From Lentisphaerota bacterium (lineage in GTDB: Bacteria; Verrucomicrobiota; Lentisphaeria; Oligosphaerales; Oligosphaeraceae), in NCBI GenBank assembly GCA_012800565.1, contig JAAZIZ010000227.1:1-5196 (forward strand): a DNA stretch of 5,196 bases, given 5' to 3'. The notes beneath the pieces were generated by a model. That model saw only the letters and a list, made by a program, of their open reading frames with translations. It searched no databases and was not told the origin of the DNA. The position numbers were made by a program, and so were the translations under genes. Of the stretch, positions 1 to 5,196 are shown one piece after another (within the stretch, counting starts at the first letter, position 1; each line of letters opens with the position of its first letter).

Positions 1-201
1 AAAACCAGAGACTTGATTTTCCGCCGCCGCTACCGCGATTGCCCGACTGGCAGCCGTGACCTGAGCAATGAATGGGCGGGGCAGAAAATCCTCCACCTGC
101 TGGCTTTACGAAACTGCAGCCAGGATGAAAAAGAAATCAAGTCTTACGATGCTGAGATCGCTACCTTGACTCGTAAATATGGCGTTTATGCACCGTACTA
201 A
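1..201 (+). CDS. C-terminal end of a VIT/VWA-domain-like protein (5' part outside window)
   Basis: The frame is open from base 1 to the TAA at 199-201, giving 66 residues. It is therefore most likely the tail of a larger gene rather than a separate small gene. A TTG at 13 could serve as a start, but no ribosome binding site precedes it. The tail contains W-A-x-x-K-I-x-x-L-L, then a charged helix, then R-K-Y-G-V-Y-A-P-Y. This resembles the C-terminus of bacterial proteins that combine a VIT (vault/inter-alpha-trypsin) domain with a von Willebrand A domain, where a segment of the type LWAxxKIxxL...ALxxRYGxVTPxTSLLV closes the protein. Those are usually exported or surface proteins with a metal-binding VWA module. 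Here the protein stops right after the 'TP' position, so the usual last few residues (TSLLV-like) are missing. The family call is from remembered pattern only, and the diagnostic domains lie outside the window. Confidence 0.45.
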   Translation, partial: KTRDLIFRRRYRDCPTGSRDLSNEWAGQKILHLLALRNCSQDEKEIKSYDAEIATLTRKYGVYAPY

Positions 202-231
202 GAGCAATTATTGGTCTGTGCCGGCCGGCTG

Positions 232-266
232 CCGGCAAGCGCTTCGCTGCTCCGGAAATGTTTTTT
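232..266 (+). terminator. Weak terminator-like hairpin after the first gene
   Basis: CCGG (232-235) and AGCG (238-241) pair with CGCT (245-248) and CCGG (252-255), leaving a small internal loop and a CTT loop. A run of six T follows at 261-266, after five intervening bases. Position between two genes fits a terminator for the upstream gene, but the split stem and the gap before the T-run make it weak. The T-run lies only 25 bases before the thrH start. Confidence 0.3.
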
Positions 267-290
267 GCCTTATCTTATTGGGGAGTAACA

Positions 291-917
291 ATGTCAGTTC
301 GACCGCCCATTGTAGCCATGGATTTGGAAGGTGTCTTGACCCCTGAAGTATGGATTGCCTTTGCCGAAAAAACCGGCATTTCGGAATTGCGTCTGACCAC
401 CCGGGATATTTCTGATTATGATGTCCTGATGCGTCGCCGTCTCACTATTCTGCGGGAGAATAATCTGAAGCTGGCTGATATCCAGGAGGTGATCGCCAAG
501 ATGGAGTTGCTGCCCGGAGCCGCTGAATATATGCATTGGTTGCGCCAGCGCTACCAATGCGTGATTCTTTCTGACACATTTTATCAGTTTGCCACGCCAT
601 TTATGGAAAAACTATCCTGGCCGACGCTGTTATGCAACTCTCTGGAGGTAGATGCGGACGGCAATATCTGCAATTATCGCTTGCGCCTGCAAGATGGCAA
701 ACGTCATGCCGTGCTGGCCTTGAAGCAGCTGAATTTCTCAGTCATTGCGATGGGCGATTCCTATAACGATACTGCCATGCTTGCGGAAGCGGACTTGGGG
801 ATACTCTTCCGGCCCTCGGATAAAGTCCGGGAGCAGTTCCCGCAGTTCCCATTGGCTACCGACTACCCGACCGTGCAGAAACTGATCCGTGAATTCTGCC
901 TCAGTTGCCAATATTGA
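291..917 (+). CDS. thrH: ThrH-type phosphoserine phosphatase / phosphoserine:homoserine phosphotransferase
   Basis: Cytosolic HAD-superfamily enzyme of 208 aa, close to the roughly 205 aa of Pseudomonas ThrH. Characterised ThrH dephosphorylates phosphoserine (last step of serine synthesis) and can pass the phosphate to homoserine, linking to threonine synthesis. All HAD motifs are visible. Motif I is D11-L-E-G-V, with Asp11 as nucleophile and the Glu at position 13 that distinguishes ThrH from the usual DxD. Motif II is I-L-S94-D-T, motif III is probably Lys137, and motif IV is G-D-S-Y-N-D at 155-160. The stretches W-I-A-F-A-E-K-T-G-I, T-T-R-D-I-x-D-Y-D-V-L-M and P-T-L-L-C also match ThrH. 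I chose ATG 291 because GGGGAG (280-285) sits five bases upstream. An in-frame upstream ATG at 258 would add 11 residues not found in the family and lacks a binding site. nudC follows after 25 bases, suggesting co-transcription. Which of the two activities dominates cannot be read from sequence. Confidence 0.93.
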   Translation: MSVRPPIVAMDLEGVLTPEVWIAFAEKTGISELRLTTRDISDYDVLMRRRLTILRENNLKLADIQEVIAKMELLPGAAEYMHWLRQRYQCVILSDTFYQFATPFMEKLSWPTLLCNSLEVDADGNICNYRLRLQDGKRHAVLALKQLNFSVIAMGDSYNDTAMLAEADLGILFRPSDKVREQFPQFPLATDYPTVQKLIREFCLSCQY

Positions 918-942
918 CATCAACCGGGATTGCAAGGCAACT

Positions 943-1770
943 ATGTTCGAACAGTGGCATTTTCAAGTCGCACCATATACAGAATTCCCCTGCCGGGAAA
1001 ATGATCTCTGTTTGCTCTTCAACCCTGCGGGGGAATTGCTGCCAGCGGCAGAAGACAATGGCCTGATCCATTTTTGCGGATATGGCTGTTACGCCGGCCA
1101 GCACCCGCAGGATGCGGTATTTCTCGGATACTGGGAAGAGAAACGCTGTTATGCAGTCACACTGACAGACCAGGATTGCGAAACCAGAAAATTCTTCTCC
1201 CTGCGCGAAATATTAGCTCATCAGAATGCCGAGATGGCCTGCCTGGCCTGCATGGGCAAACAGTTGCTTGACTGGCGTAAACATACACGTTATTGCAGTG
1301 CCTGTGGCGTAATTTTGCAGGAGAAAACCGAGGAACGGGCCCGGGTCTGTCCTGCCTGCGGAGAGCTGTATTATCCTCGCATTAGTCCGGCAGTCATAGT
1401 CGCAGTGCATCGAGACGAGAAAATCCTGCTGGCTCACAACGTGAACTTTGCTCCCGGCGTATATAGCCTGGTTGCCGGTTATGTTGAGCCTGGGGAGAGC
1501 CTTGAGCAGGCGGTAGCCCGGGAAGTTCGCGAAGAAGTCGGTCTGCAGATTCGCGGAATCCGCTATTGGGGCAGTCAGGCCTGGCCTTTTCCCAGCAGCA
1601 CTCTGATGGTCGGCTTTGAAGCCGATTACGCCTCCGGGGACATCTGCCCCGACGGACAGGAGATTTCTGAAGCCGGCTGGTTTGCACTCAATCAACTCCC
1701 CTCCCTGCACCGCCCCGGCAGTATCTCCAGACGCATTATTGACAGTTTGTGCGCACGACAGCTACGCTGA
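943..1770 (+). CDS. nudC: NudC-type NADH pyrophosphatase / RNA deNADding Nudix hydrolase
   Basis: Cytosolic Nudix enzyme that cleaves NAD(H) to NMN(H) plus AMP and, in E. coli, removes NAD caps from RNA 5' ends. The 275 residues (E. coli NudC is 257) show the full NudC order. A divergent N-terminal domain comes first, then a zinc ribbon with Cys118, Cys121, Cys136 and Cys139 (CSAC...CPAC). The Nudix box G-x5-E-x7-REVxEExGL follows at 179-201, and the NudC signature S-Q-A-W-P-F-P-S-S at 211-219 comes soon after. The canonical signature is SQPWPFPxS, so one Pro is Ala here. The end (WF...LP.L..PGSI.RR.I) also fits NudC. ATG 943 is preferred because AAGG (934-937) lies five bases upstream. An in-frame GTG at 889 would add 18 residues, overlap thrH by 29 bases, and has no family support. 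It lies between thrH and murJ on the same strand. Confidence 0.94.
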   Translation: MFEQWHFQVAPYTEFPCRENDLCLLFNPAGELLPAAEDNGLIHFCGYGCYAGQHPQDAVFLGYWEEKRCYAVTLTDQDCETRKFFSLREILAHQNAEMACLACMGKQLLDWRKHTRYCSACGVILQEKTEERARVCPACGELYYPRISPAVIVAVHRDEKILLAHNVNFAPGVYSLVAGYVEPGESLEQAVAREVREEVGLQIRGIRYWGSQAWPFPSSTLMVGFEADYASGDICPDGQEISEAGWFALNQLPSLHRPGSISRRIIDSLCARQLR

Positions 1771-1827
1771 CAGAACCTACCTGAGCGGCTTTCTTGATTA
1801 CGCATTGCCGGCCGGAATATAGAAATA

Positions 1828-3417
1828 ATGAACAGCAAAGAGGGAAGCAATCAATCTATCGGGCGGTCGATGCTGCAGATCAGCGCCTTGACTTTCGGCA
1901 GTCGCATCTTCGGGCTGATACGGGATATCGTCATGGCCGCTTATTGGGGCGGCACAGGTGCAGCGCAAGCAGCATTCCAGGTCGCTTTTGCTTTCCCGAA
2001 CAGCCTGCGGACATTGTTTGGTGAAGGTGCCTTCACCAGCGCTTTCGTACCCATGCTATCCGCCAGAATGAAAGACGACAAGCGGGAAGAGGCTTGGCAA
2101 TTGGCCGAACGGGCCATCTCCGTGCAGGCGCTGGCACTGCTGGTATTTGTGCTTCTGCTCTCCGGGCTTAGCGTGGCAGTATTGTGGTTTGCTCCGGAAA
2201 CACTGAGTGCTCATGCCCGCCTGACGTTCATGATTCTGCCCATCCTGATGCCGTATGCGCTGTTCATCTGCATGGCCGGAGCTTTCTCCTCGGTATTGAA
2301 TTGCCTGGGGGATTTCAAGGTGCCGGCAGCCACGCCAATCCTGTTTAATATCCTGCAAATTGCGACTGTAATCTATTTATCTTTCCTCTGGGCCAATACC
2401 GAGTTCATTGCTTTGCTGATATTCTGTGCCAGTGCGCTGCTGGCCGGACTGCTGCAACTGCTGGTGCTGATGCTCTGGGCCCGCCGACGAGGCTTTGTTT
2501 TCCACTTCCGGCCCGTCTGGAAAGCTCCAGAAGTGCAACAGCTCTGCCAGAAAATTCTGCCGGGGCTGCTCGGTGCCGGGGTCATGCAGATCAATTCCCT
2601 GGTGGACCGCCTGCTGGCTCTGCATCTGGGGCCGGCAGCAGTGGGAGCGTTGAACTACAGCCAGCACCTGGTCTATCTGCCGGTGGGCATTTTTGGAGTC
2701 GCCATGAGCGTGGTCTGCCTGCCCAGGATGTCCCGGGCCACGGCCCGGGCGGATAATGCGGAGATAGCCAACAGCCTCGACTACGCTCTGCGCATGATTC
2801 TGTTTCTCTCCCTGCCTTGCGCAACCTTGCTGTTTGCTCTCCAGGAACAGACCATAATGCTGCTGTTTGCCCGTGGCGCTTTCACTGCTGAAGCAGTGCG
2901 GGAAACCTGCTGGGCCTTGTCGTTTTATATCCTGGGGCTGCCGGCATTCTGCTGTGCCAAGGTAGCCACCAACCCTTTCCATGCCCGCCTGGATACTACA
3001 ACACCGGTGAAAGTTGCCATCTTCTGCATGGTGCTCAATCTGGTGTTGAACCTGATTCTGATGCAATTTCTGCGCCAAGGGGGGCTGGCCCTCTCCACCA
3101 GCATCTGCTCCTGGCTGAATGTCATTCTCCTGCTGCGCCTGAATCGCCGGCATCTCCCCCAATGGTCTCCCATGACTTTGCTCCGGGACGGACTGCTGCT
3201 GCTGAAGCTGGCCCTGCTCGCGGCGTTGGGAGCAACCGTCACAGTAAAGGTGCTGCAACGTCCCGGACTGCTGCCTCCTGCTGCCTCCCCGTTAGTTCAC
3301 AATGCGATATTGCTGCTGCTGCCGGCCATCATCGGCGGGCTTATATACCTGTTCGGTTGCCTCCTGATTCGTCGCCCGGAACTCCATGAATTCCGGCAAA
3401 TTATCCAGCGCCGTTGA
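1828..3417 (+). CDS. murJ: Lipid II flippase MurJ (MviN family, MOP superfamily)
   Basis: Inner-membrane flippase that moves lipid-linked peptidoglycan precursor (lipid II) to the outer face of the membrane. Length 529 aa, normal for MurJ, with hydrophobic segments throughout consistent with about 14 membrane spans. Family landmarks: G-S-R26-I-F-G-L-I-R32-D-I in the first span (equivalent to E. coli Arg18 and Arg24); P-N-S-L-R61-T-L-F-G-E-G-A-F-x-S-A-F-V-P (Arg61 matches Arg52); Q-I-N-S-L-V-D at 254-260; L-P-V-G-I-F-G-V-A at 284-292; and a late G-L-P-A-F...P-F-H-A-R-x-D-T-x-T-P-V segment. Two positions charged and functionally important in E. coli differ: the Asp39 site is Ala48 (or Gln47, depending on alignment) and the Arg270 site is His280. 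The start is ATG 1828. Its ribosome binding site is poor (GGA at 1814-1816, 11 bases away). An in-frame ATG at 1870 is an alternative that would trim 14 residues lying before the first span. Confidence 0.95.
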   Translation: MNSKEGSNQSIGRSMLQISALTFGSRIFGLIRDIVMAAYWGGTGAAQAAFQVAFAFPNSLRTLFGEGAFTSAFVPMLSARMKDDKREEAWQLAERAISVQALALLVFVLLLSGLSVAVLWFAPETLSAHARLTFMILPILMPYALFICMAGAFSSVLNCLGDFKVPAATPILFNILQIATVIYLSFLWANTEFIALLIFCASALLAGLLQLLVLMLWARRRGFVFHFRPVWKAPEVQQLCQKILPGLLGAGVMQINSLVDRLLALHLGPAAVGALNYSQHLVYLPVGIFGVAMSVVCLPRMSRATARADNAEIANSLDYALRMILFLSLPCATLLFALQEQTIMLLFARGAFTAEAVRETCWALSFYILGLPAFCCAKVATNPFHARLDTTTPVKVAIFCMVLNLVLNLILMQFLRQGGLALSTSICSWLNVILLLRLNRRHLPQWSPMTLLRDGLLLLKLALLAALGATVTVKVLQRPGLLPPAASPLVHNAILLLLPAIIGGLIYLFGCLLIRRPELHEFRQIIQRR

Positions 3418-3465
3418 TTTTTGAGCTGCTTCTTACTCAGCTTCACTGCGCCGGACGGAAAAATA

Positions 3466-3494
3466 TTGAAAATTATTTTGCCCGCTTTTGTAAT
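3466..3494 (+). promoter_or_regulatory. Sigma70-like promoter candidate upstream of the 55-aa membrane protein
   Basis: TTGAAA at 3466-3471 and TGTAAT at 3489-3494 are separated by exactly 17 bases, with five of six consensus matches in each box. The patch is AT-rich compared with the flanking coding DNA and lies in the gap after murJ. Transcription would start near 3501, giving a leader of about 105 bases before the start at 3607. A short stem-loop is possible in that leader (3541-3547 with 3553-3560, one bulge). The bacterial group may use different promoter preferences, so this is a candidate only. Confidence 0.4.
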
Positions 3495-3606
3495 TGCAGT
3501 AGAAAAGTATTTTGTTTTTCGTACTTATAGCACAGTCGGGGACATCTCCCAGAGGTGTTCGGGTCGTCGTCAAGAGCAACCTGCATTTCCTTATTCGGAG
3601 TATTAT

Positions 3607-3774
3607 ATGGGACTGATTTTAGCTTACATTGATGCCGGTACTGGCAGCATTATTCTGCAGGCTTCCCTGGCCGGCGTTTTTGCCACCGCGTTCTTTTTCC
3701 GTCAGCTGAAGAGCTGGTTTCAACTCCATTGCTGCCACCGCAAAATCAGCAATCAGTCTCTCTCTGACAACTGA
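3607..3774 (+). CDS. Small single-span membrane protein with YIDxGTGS motif
   Basis: A 55-aa protein of unknown function. ATG 3607 has a clear ribosome binding site, CGGAG at 3596-3600, six bases upstream. The same frame is open back to the end of murJ (a TTG at 3421 is possible), but that 62-residue extension looks like translated leader. The protein begins with Y-I-D-A-G-T-G-S at residues 7-14, then one hydrophobic helix at about 15-33 ending in F-F-F-R-Q, then a short basic, Cys/His-containing tail. From memory, many bacteria encode small proteins starting Y(I/L)DPGTGS followed by a membrane helix and a positively charged end, often beside sulfatase-fold or envelope genes; here Pro is replaced by Ala. 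It precedes a membrane sulfatase-like gene by 122 bases, so a role in the same envelope process is a reasonable inference but unproven. The Lys/Arg residues after the helix suggest a cytoplasmic C-terminus. Confidence 0.72.
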   Translation: MGLILAYIDAGTGSIILQASLAGVFATAFFFRQLKSWFQLHCCHRKISNQSLSDN

Positions 3775-3811
3775 TTGGTATTTTTCTCCGCTCTGTTCCG
3801 GATTTATTCCG

Positions 3812-3853
3812 CCCGAAGGTCAGACTGCCAGGCCTCTTTCGGGTTCTTGCTTT
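3812..3853 (+). terminator. Terminator-like stem-loop after the 55-aa protein gene
   Basis: CCCGAAGG (3812-3819) pairs with CTTTCGGG (3836-3843), including one G-U pair, to form an 8-bp stem with a 16-base loop. It is followed by the T-rich stretch TTCTTGCTTT (3844-3853). This fits a rho-independent terminator ending the small-gene transcript, or an attenuator before the sulfatase-like gene. The T tract is interrupted, so strength is uncertain. Just before it, CGGA (3799-3802) and TCCG (3808-3811) can form a smaller hairpin. Confidence 0.45.
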
Positions 3854-3896
3854 ATGATATACCCTGATTGCTTGAGCTTATAAACAGAAGAATTAA

Positions 3897-5123
3897 ATGA
3901 CCGCCAACAGCGACAAGAATAATTCTGCCTCGGCTTGGACGGACAATCTTCTGACAGCTGCAGCTGCTGCACTTCTGCTGGCCTGTTCGCTGCTTATCCC
4001 AGCTGTCGCATTGTATTGCTACAACTGCAGCGAATTCACTTTCCAGCTTTCTGAGCTACTGCCGAAATGCGCCCTGGCTTTCGCAATTCTGACACTGCTA
4101 TTCTTCCTGGTCTTATTTTTCCTGCGCCATACCAGGTTATTTCCCTGGATGATTGCGGGGATGCTGGCTTTGAGCATCTCTATCTGGTTGCAACATGTAT
4201 ATTTGGCTGATGCTTTGGATGTTTATCAGACCAGCCAGGATGAATTCAGCTGGCTGATGGTTGTTTTGGGAACAATAAATTTTGTCGTCTTCAGCCTGCC
4301 GTTCATAATCTGTCTTCGTTTACGGCACTGGTGCTGCCGGCACTATCTGAAGCTGTCCATTATTGTCCTGCTCCCGCAACTGCTGCCCTTGCTTTTACGA
4401 TTGAGCAATTACACTCAGCCGCAGTATGATTTCTACGAATATAACATTACAGAACAGGACAAATGCACTTTTGCCCGCCAGCGCAACGTATTGGTCATTG
4501 TGGTGGATTGCCTGGGCGAATATCTGTTTAAGGAGGTCTGGCACGAATATCCGGAAATGCGTGCCTCATTCCGCGATTTCACCTGCTTCGATCAGATGCT
4601 CAGTCCCAAACCAAGCACCAATCTGGCGGTACCTGCCATCCTCACCGGCCACGAATATCCCGGCTCCTACCCGGATATTGATGAGGTTCTGCATGCACAG
4701 TACCTGCAGCAAGCCTGCCATTCCCCGGAATCGCTGCTGGTAAATTTCAAGCGAGAGGGCTACCGTTGCGAGGGTTATCCATTTATTTTACAGACCATCA
4801 GTTACAGCCCTGCCCTGCTGGACAATGTCAGACCCCGGACGGAACACGGCGACTCACAGCAGTTGTATCTGGACATCTTATACCAACGTCTTACGCCCCT
4901 TTTCTGCAAGCCCTTGCTGAATCGTGGTTTTCTGACCGCTACTGATCCTTTCCTCACCCCCCGAGAGGGTGCCCCGCTCAATCAGACCGCATTGCCTCAG
5001 GACCTGCTGTTCTACCGTCAACTGAACCGCGACAGCAAAATCGGCAATTTCGACTTCGGTTTCAAATATATTGCTGGCGTCTCAAAGTTGGGACCTGAGC
5101 ATAAAAAGTCTTCAATGACTTGA
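3897..5123 (+). CDS. Membrane-anchored sulfatase / alkaline-phosphatase-fold hydrolase, truncated at its 3' end
   Basis: Start ATG 3897 is supported by AGAAG (3886-3890), six bases upstream. The N-terminal ~170 residues hold about five hydrophobic segments (near 19-41, 57-77, 82-100, 118-141 and 152-169). This resembles the membrane part of LtaS- or phosphoethanolamine-transferase-like enzymes that modify envelope polymers outside the cytoplasmic membrane. An extracytoplasmic domain follows. N-V-L-V-I-V-V-D204 is the first strand with its metal-ligand Asp, and K-P-S-T241-N...P-A-I-L-T-G corresponds to the sulfatase C-x-P-S-R...LTG motif, with Thr241 at the nucleophile position. Thr there favours phospho-transfer or phosphatase chemistry over formylglycine sulfatase chemistry, but the substrate is unknown. 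The frame ends at 408 aa without the expected downstream histidine pair or DHG-type metal ligands. Family similarity seems to fade after F-G-F-K-Y-I-A-G (387-394), and the last 14 residues are probably foreign. As it stands the enzyme should be inactive, so this is likely a disrupted gene. Confidence 0.72.
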   Translation: MTANSDKNNSASAWTDNLLTAAAAALLLACSLLIPAVALYCYNCSEFTFQLSELLPKCALAFAILTLLFFLVLFFLRHTRLFPWMIAGMLALSISIWLQHVYLADALDVYQTSQDEFSWLMVVLGTINFVVFSLPFIICLRLRHWCCRHYLKLSIIVLLPQLLPLLLRLSNYTQPQYDFYEYNITEQDKCTFARQRNVLVIVVDCLGEYLFKEVWHEYPEMRASFRDFTCFDQMLSPKPSTNLAVPAILTGHEYPGSYPDIDEVLHAQYLQQACHSPESLLVNFKREGYRCEGYPFILQTISYSPALLDNVRPRTEHGDSQQLYLDILYQRLTPLFCKPLLNRGFLTATDPFLTPREGAPLNQTALPQDLLFYRQLNRDSKIGNFDFGFKYIAGVSKLGPEHKKSSMT

Positions 5124-5129
5124 AAAAAA

Positions 5130-5192
5130 CACAAGAGCTTGTCTTTTATTAGTTAAACCAAAACTCGATAAAAGAAGGAGCAAGCTCTTGTG
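5130..5192. repeat. Nested inverted repeat: perfect 12-bp outer and 7-bp inner arms
   Basis: CACAAGAGCTTG (5130-5141) is the exact reverse complement of CAAGCTCTTGTG (5181-5192). Inside it, CTTTTAT (5143-5149) matches ATAAAAG (5168-5174), and AGTT (5151-5154) can pair with AACT (5162-5165). On the + strand the fold leaves AAGGAG (5175-5180) as a one-sided bulge and pairs the GTG start at the foot of the stem. On the - strand the same hairpin is followed directly by seven T (complement of 5123-5129), which is the form of a rho-independent terminator. It could therefore be a start-site control hairpin, a minus-strand terminator, or both. Confidence 0.8.
5175..5180 (+). promoter_or_regulatory. 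Shine-Dalgarno AAGGAG for a gene starting at the window edge
   Basis: AAGGAG lies nine bases before GTG 5190-5192. It is the best ribosome binding site in the window and falls exactly in the bulge of the inverted-repeat hairpin, so it would stay unpaired while the start codon is paired. Confidence 0.5.
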
Positions 5193-5196
5193 AAAA
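5190..5196 (+). CDS. Possible start of a new gene (transposase candidate), cut by the window end
   Basis: GTG at 5190-5192 followed by AAA, with AAGGAG nine bases upstream. The overlapping TTG at 5188 would meet TGA at once, so GTG is the only sensible start. Only two codons are visible, so the product cannot be identified. Transposase is inferred solely from the apparent disruption of the preceding gene and the inverted repeat. Confidence 0.35.

Larger units (their letters stand above)
5080..5196. mobile_element. Probable left end of an inserted mobile element, extending beyond the window
   Basis: The sulfatase-like reading frame loses its family pattern at about 5078-5082, and the rest of the window differs in character. 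It is AT-rich, with a 5-bp hairpin (AAGTC 5106-5110 with GACTT 5117-5121), a nested inverted repeat, and a new ribosome binding site and start codon at the edge. This is what the upstream end of an insertion sequence with its transposase would look like. The exact boundary, terminal repeat, target duplication and IS family cannot be given because the other end is outside the window. A recombination or assembly junction is the alternative. Confidence 0.38.

Noticed and set aside
219..228. 10-base TGCCGGCCGG here and again at 1806-1815, both in gaps before a gene
   Set aside because: Two copies of a short GC palindrome in GC-moderate DNA can occur by chance; similar GCCGGC strings also occur inside genes, and no spacing or dyad pattern links them to a regulator.
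258..290. Upstream ATG start for thrH at 258
   Set aside because: It adds 11 hydrophobic residues absent from ThrH, has no ribosome binding site, and overlaps the T-run; ATG 291 has GGGGAG at ideal spacing.
889..942. GTG 889 as nudC start, overlapping thrH
   Set aside because: The 18 extra residues show no family character, and ATG 943 has AAGG five bases upstream and begins at the expected N-terminus.
1213..1710. Open frame on the - strand inside nudC (165 codons)
   Set aside because: It lies antisense to conserved zinc-ribbon and Nudix motifs and has no recognisable protein features.
2377..3258. Long open frame on the - strand inside murJ (293 codons)
   Set aside because: It is the shadow of a leucine-rich membrane gene: Gln-rich, low-complexity composition, no domain, no ribosome binding site, and it lies fully within a certain gene.
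3423..3443. Hairpin GAGCTG/CAGCTT after murJ as a terminator
   Set aside because: Six weak pairs with a nine-base loop and no T-run afterwards.
3421..3606. N-terminal extension of the 55-aa protein from TTG 3421
   Set aside because: No ribosome binding site at 3421, a promoter candidate lies inside it, and the conserved motif begins just after ATG 3607, which has its own CGGAG.
3853..3884. Promoter boxes TATGAT (3853-3858) or TATAAA (3879-3884) for the sulfatase-like gene
   Set aside because: Neither has a credible -35 box at 16-18 bases upstream, so a -10-like match alone is not enough in AT-rich DNA.

Overview
The window comes from a Gram-negative bacterial chromosome of moderate GC content. 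Nearly all genes lie on the + strand: the C-terminal end of an unfinished gene, then thrH, nudC and murJ closely spaced, then a 55-residue membrane protein, then a membrane-anchored sulfatase-like enzyme that loses its normal 3' part near the right edge. The style of MurJ (GTGxAxxAFxVAF..PN, FGEGAF.SAFVP), the VIT/VWA-like C-terminus at the left edge and the small YID.GTGS protein beside a sulfatase-fold protein all remind me of the PVC group (Lentisphaerota/Verrucomicrobiota/Kiritimatiellota). That placement is inference from protein style, not a measured phylogeny.

Layout. Bases 1-201 hold the end of a gene that begins outside the window, followed by an intergenic gap with a weak terminator-like hairpin. 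Bases 291-1770 hold thrH (HAD phosphatase/phosphotransferase of the phosphoserine/homoserine type) and nudC (NADH pyrophosphatase/deNADding Nudix enzyme), 25 bases apart when the better-supported nudC start at 943 is used. murJ (lipid II flippase) follows 57 bases later and ends at 3417. The three could be co-transcribed, although their functions (amino-acid metabolism, NAD/RNA-cap turnover, cell-wall export) are not obviously one pathway.

From 3418 a new unit begins. An AT-rich gap contains a good sigma70-like promoter candidate (TTGAAA-17-TGTAAT) and a roughly 100-base leader. It leads to the 55-aa protein at 3607, which has a clear ribosome binding site. A terminator-like stem-loop separates it from the sulfatase-like gene at 3897. 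That gene has about five membrane segments, then the front half of an alkaline-phosphatase/sulfatase fold with the first metal-binding Asp and the likely Thr nucleophile. It stops at 408 aa, before the DHG-type metal ligands expected in the second half.

The last ~115 bases look different from the rest. They are AT-rich, carry a short hairpin and then a nested perfect inverted repeat (5130-5192), and end with a strong Shine-Dalgarno and a GTG start codon at the window edge. The simplest reading is that a mobile element, probably an insertion sequence, has interrupted the sulfatase-like gene and that its transposase begins at the very end of the window. This cannot be proven without the sequence to the right. 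I found no RNA genes, CRISPR array or clearly new multi-gene system.
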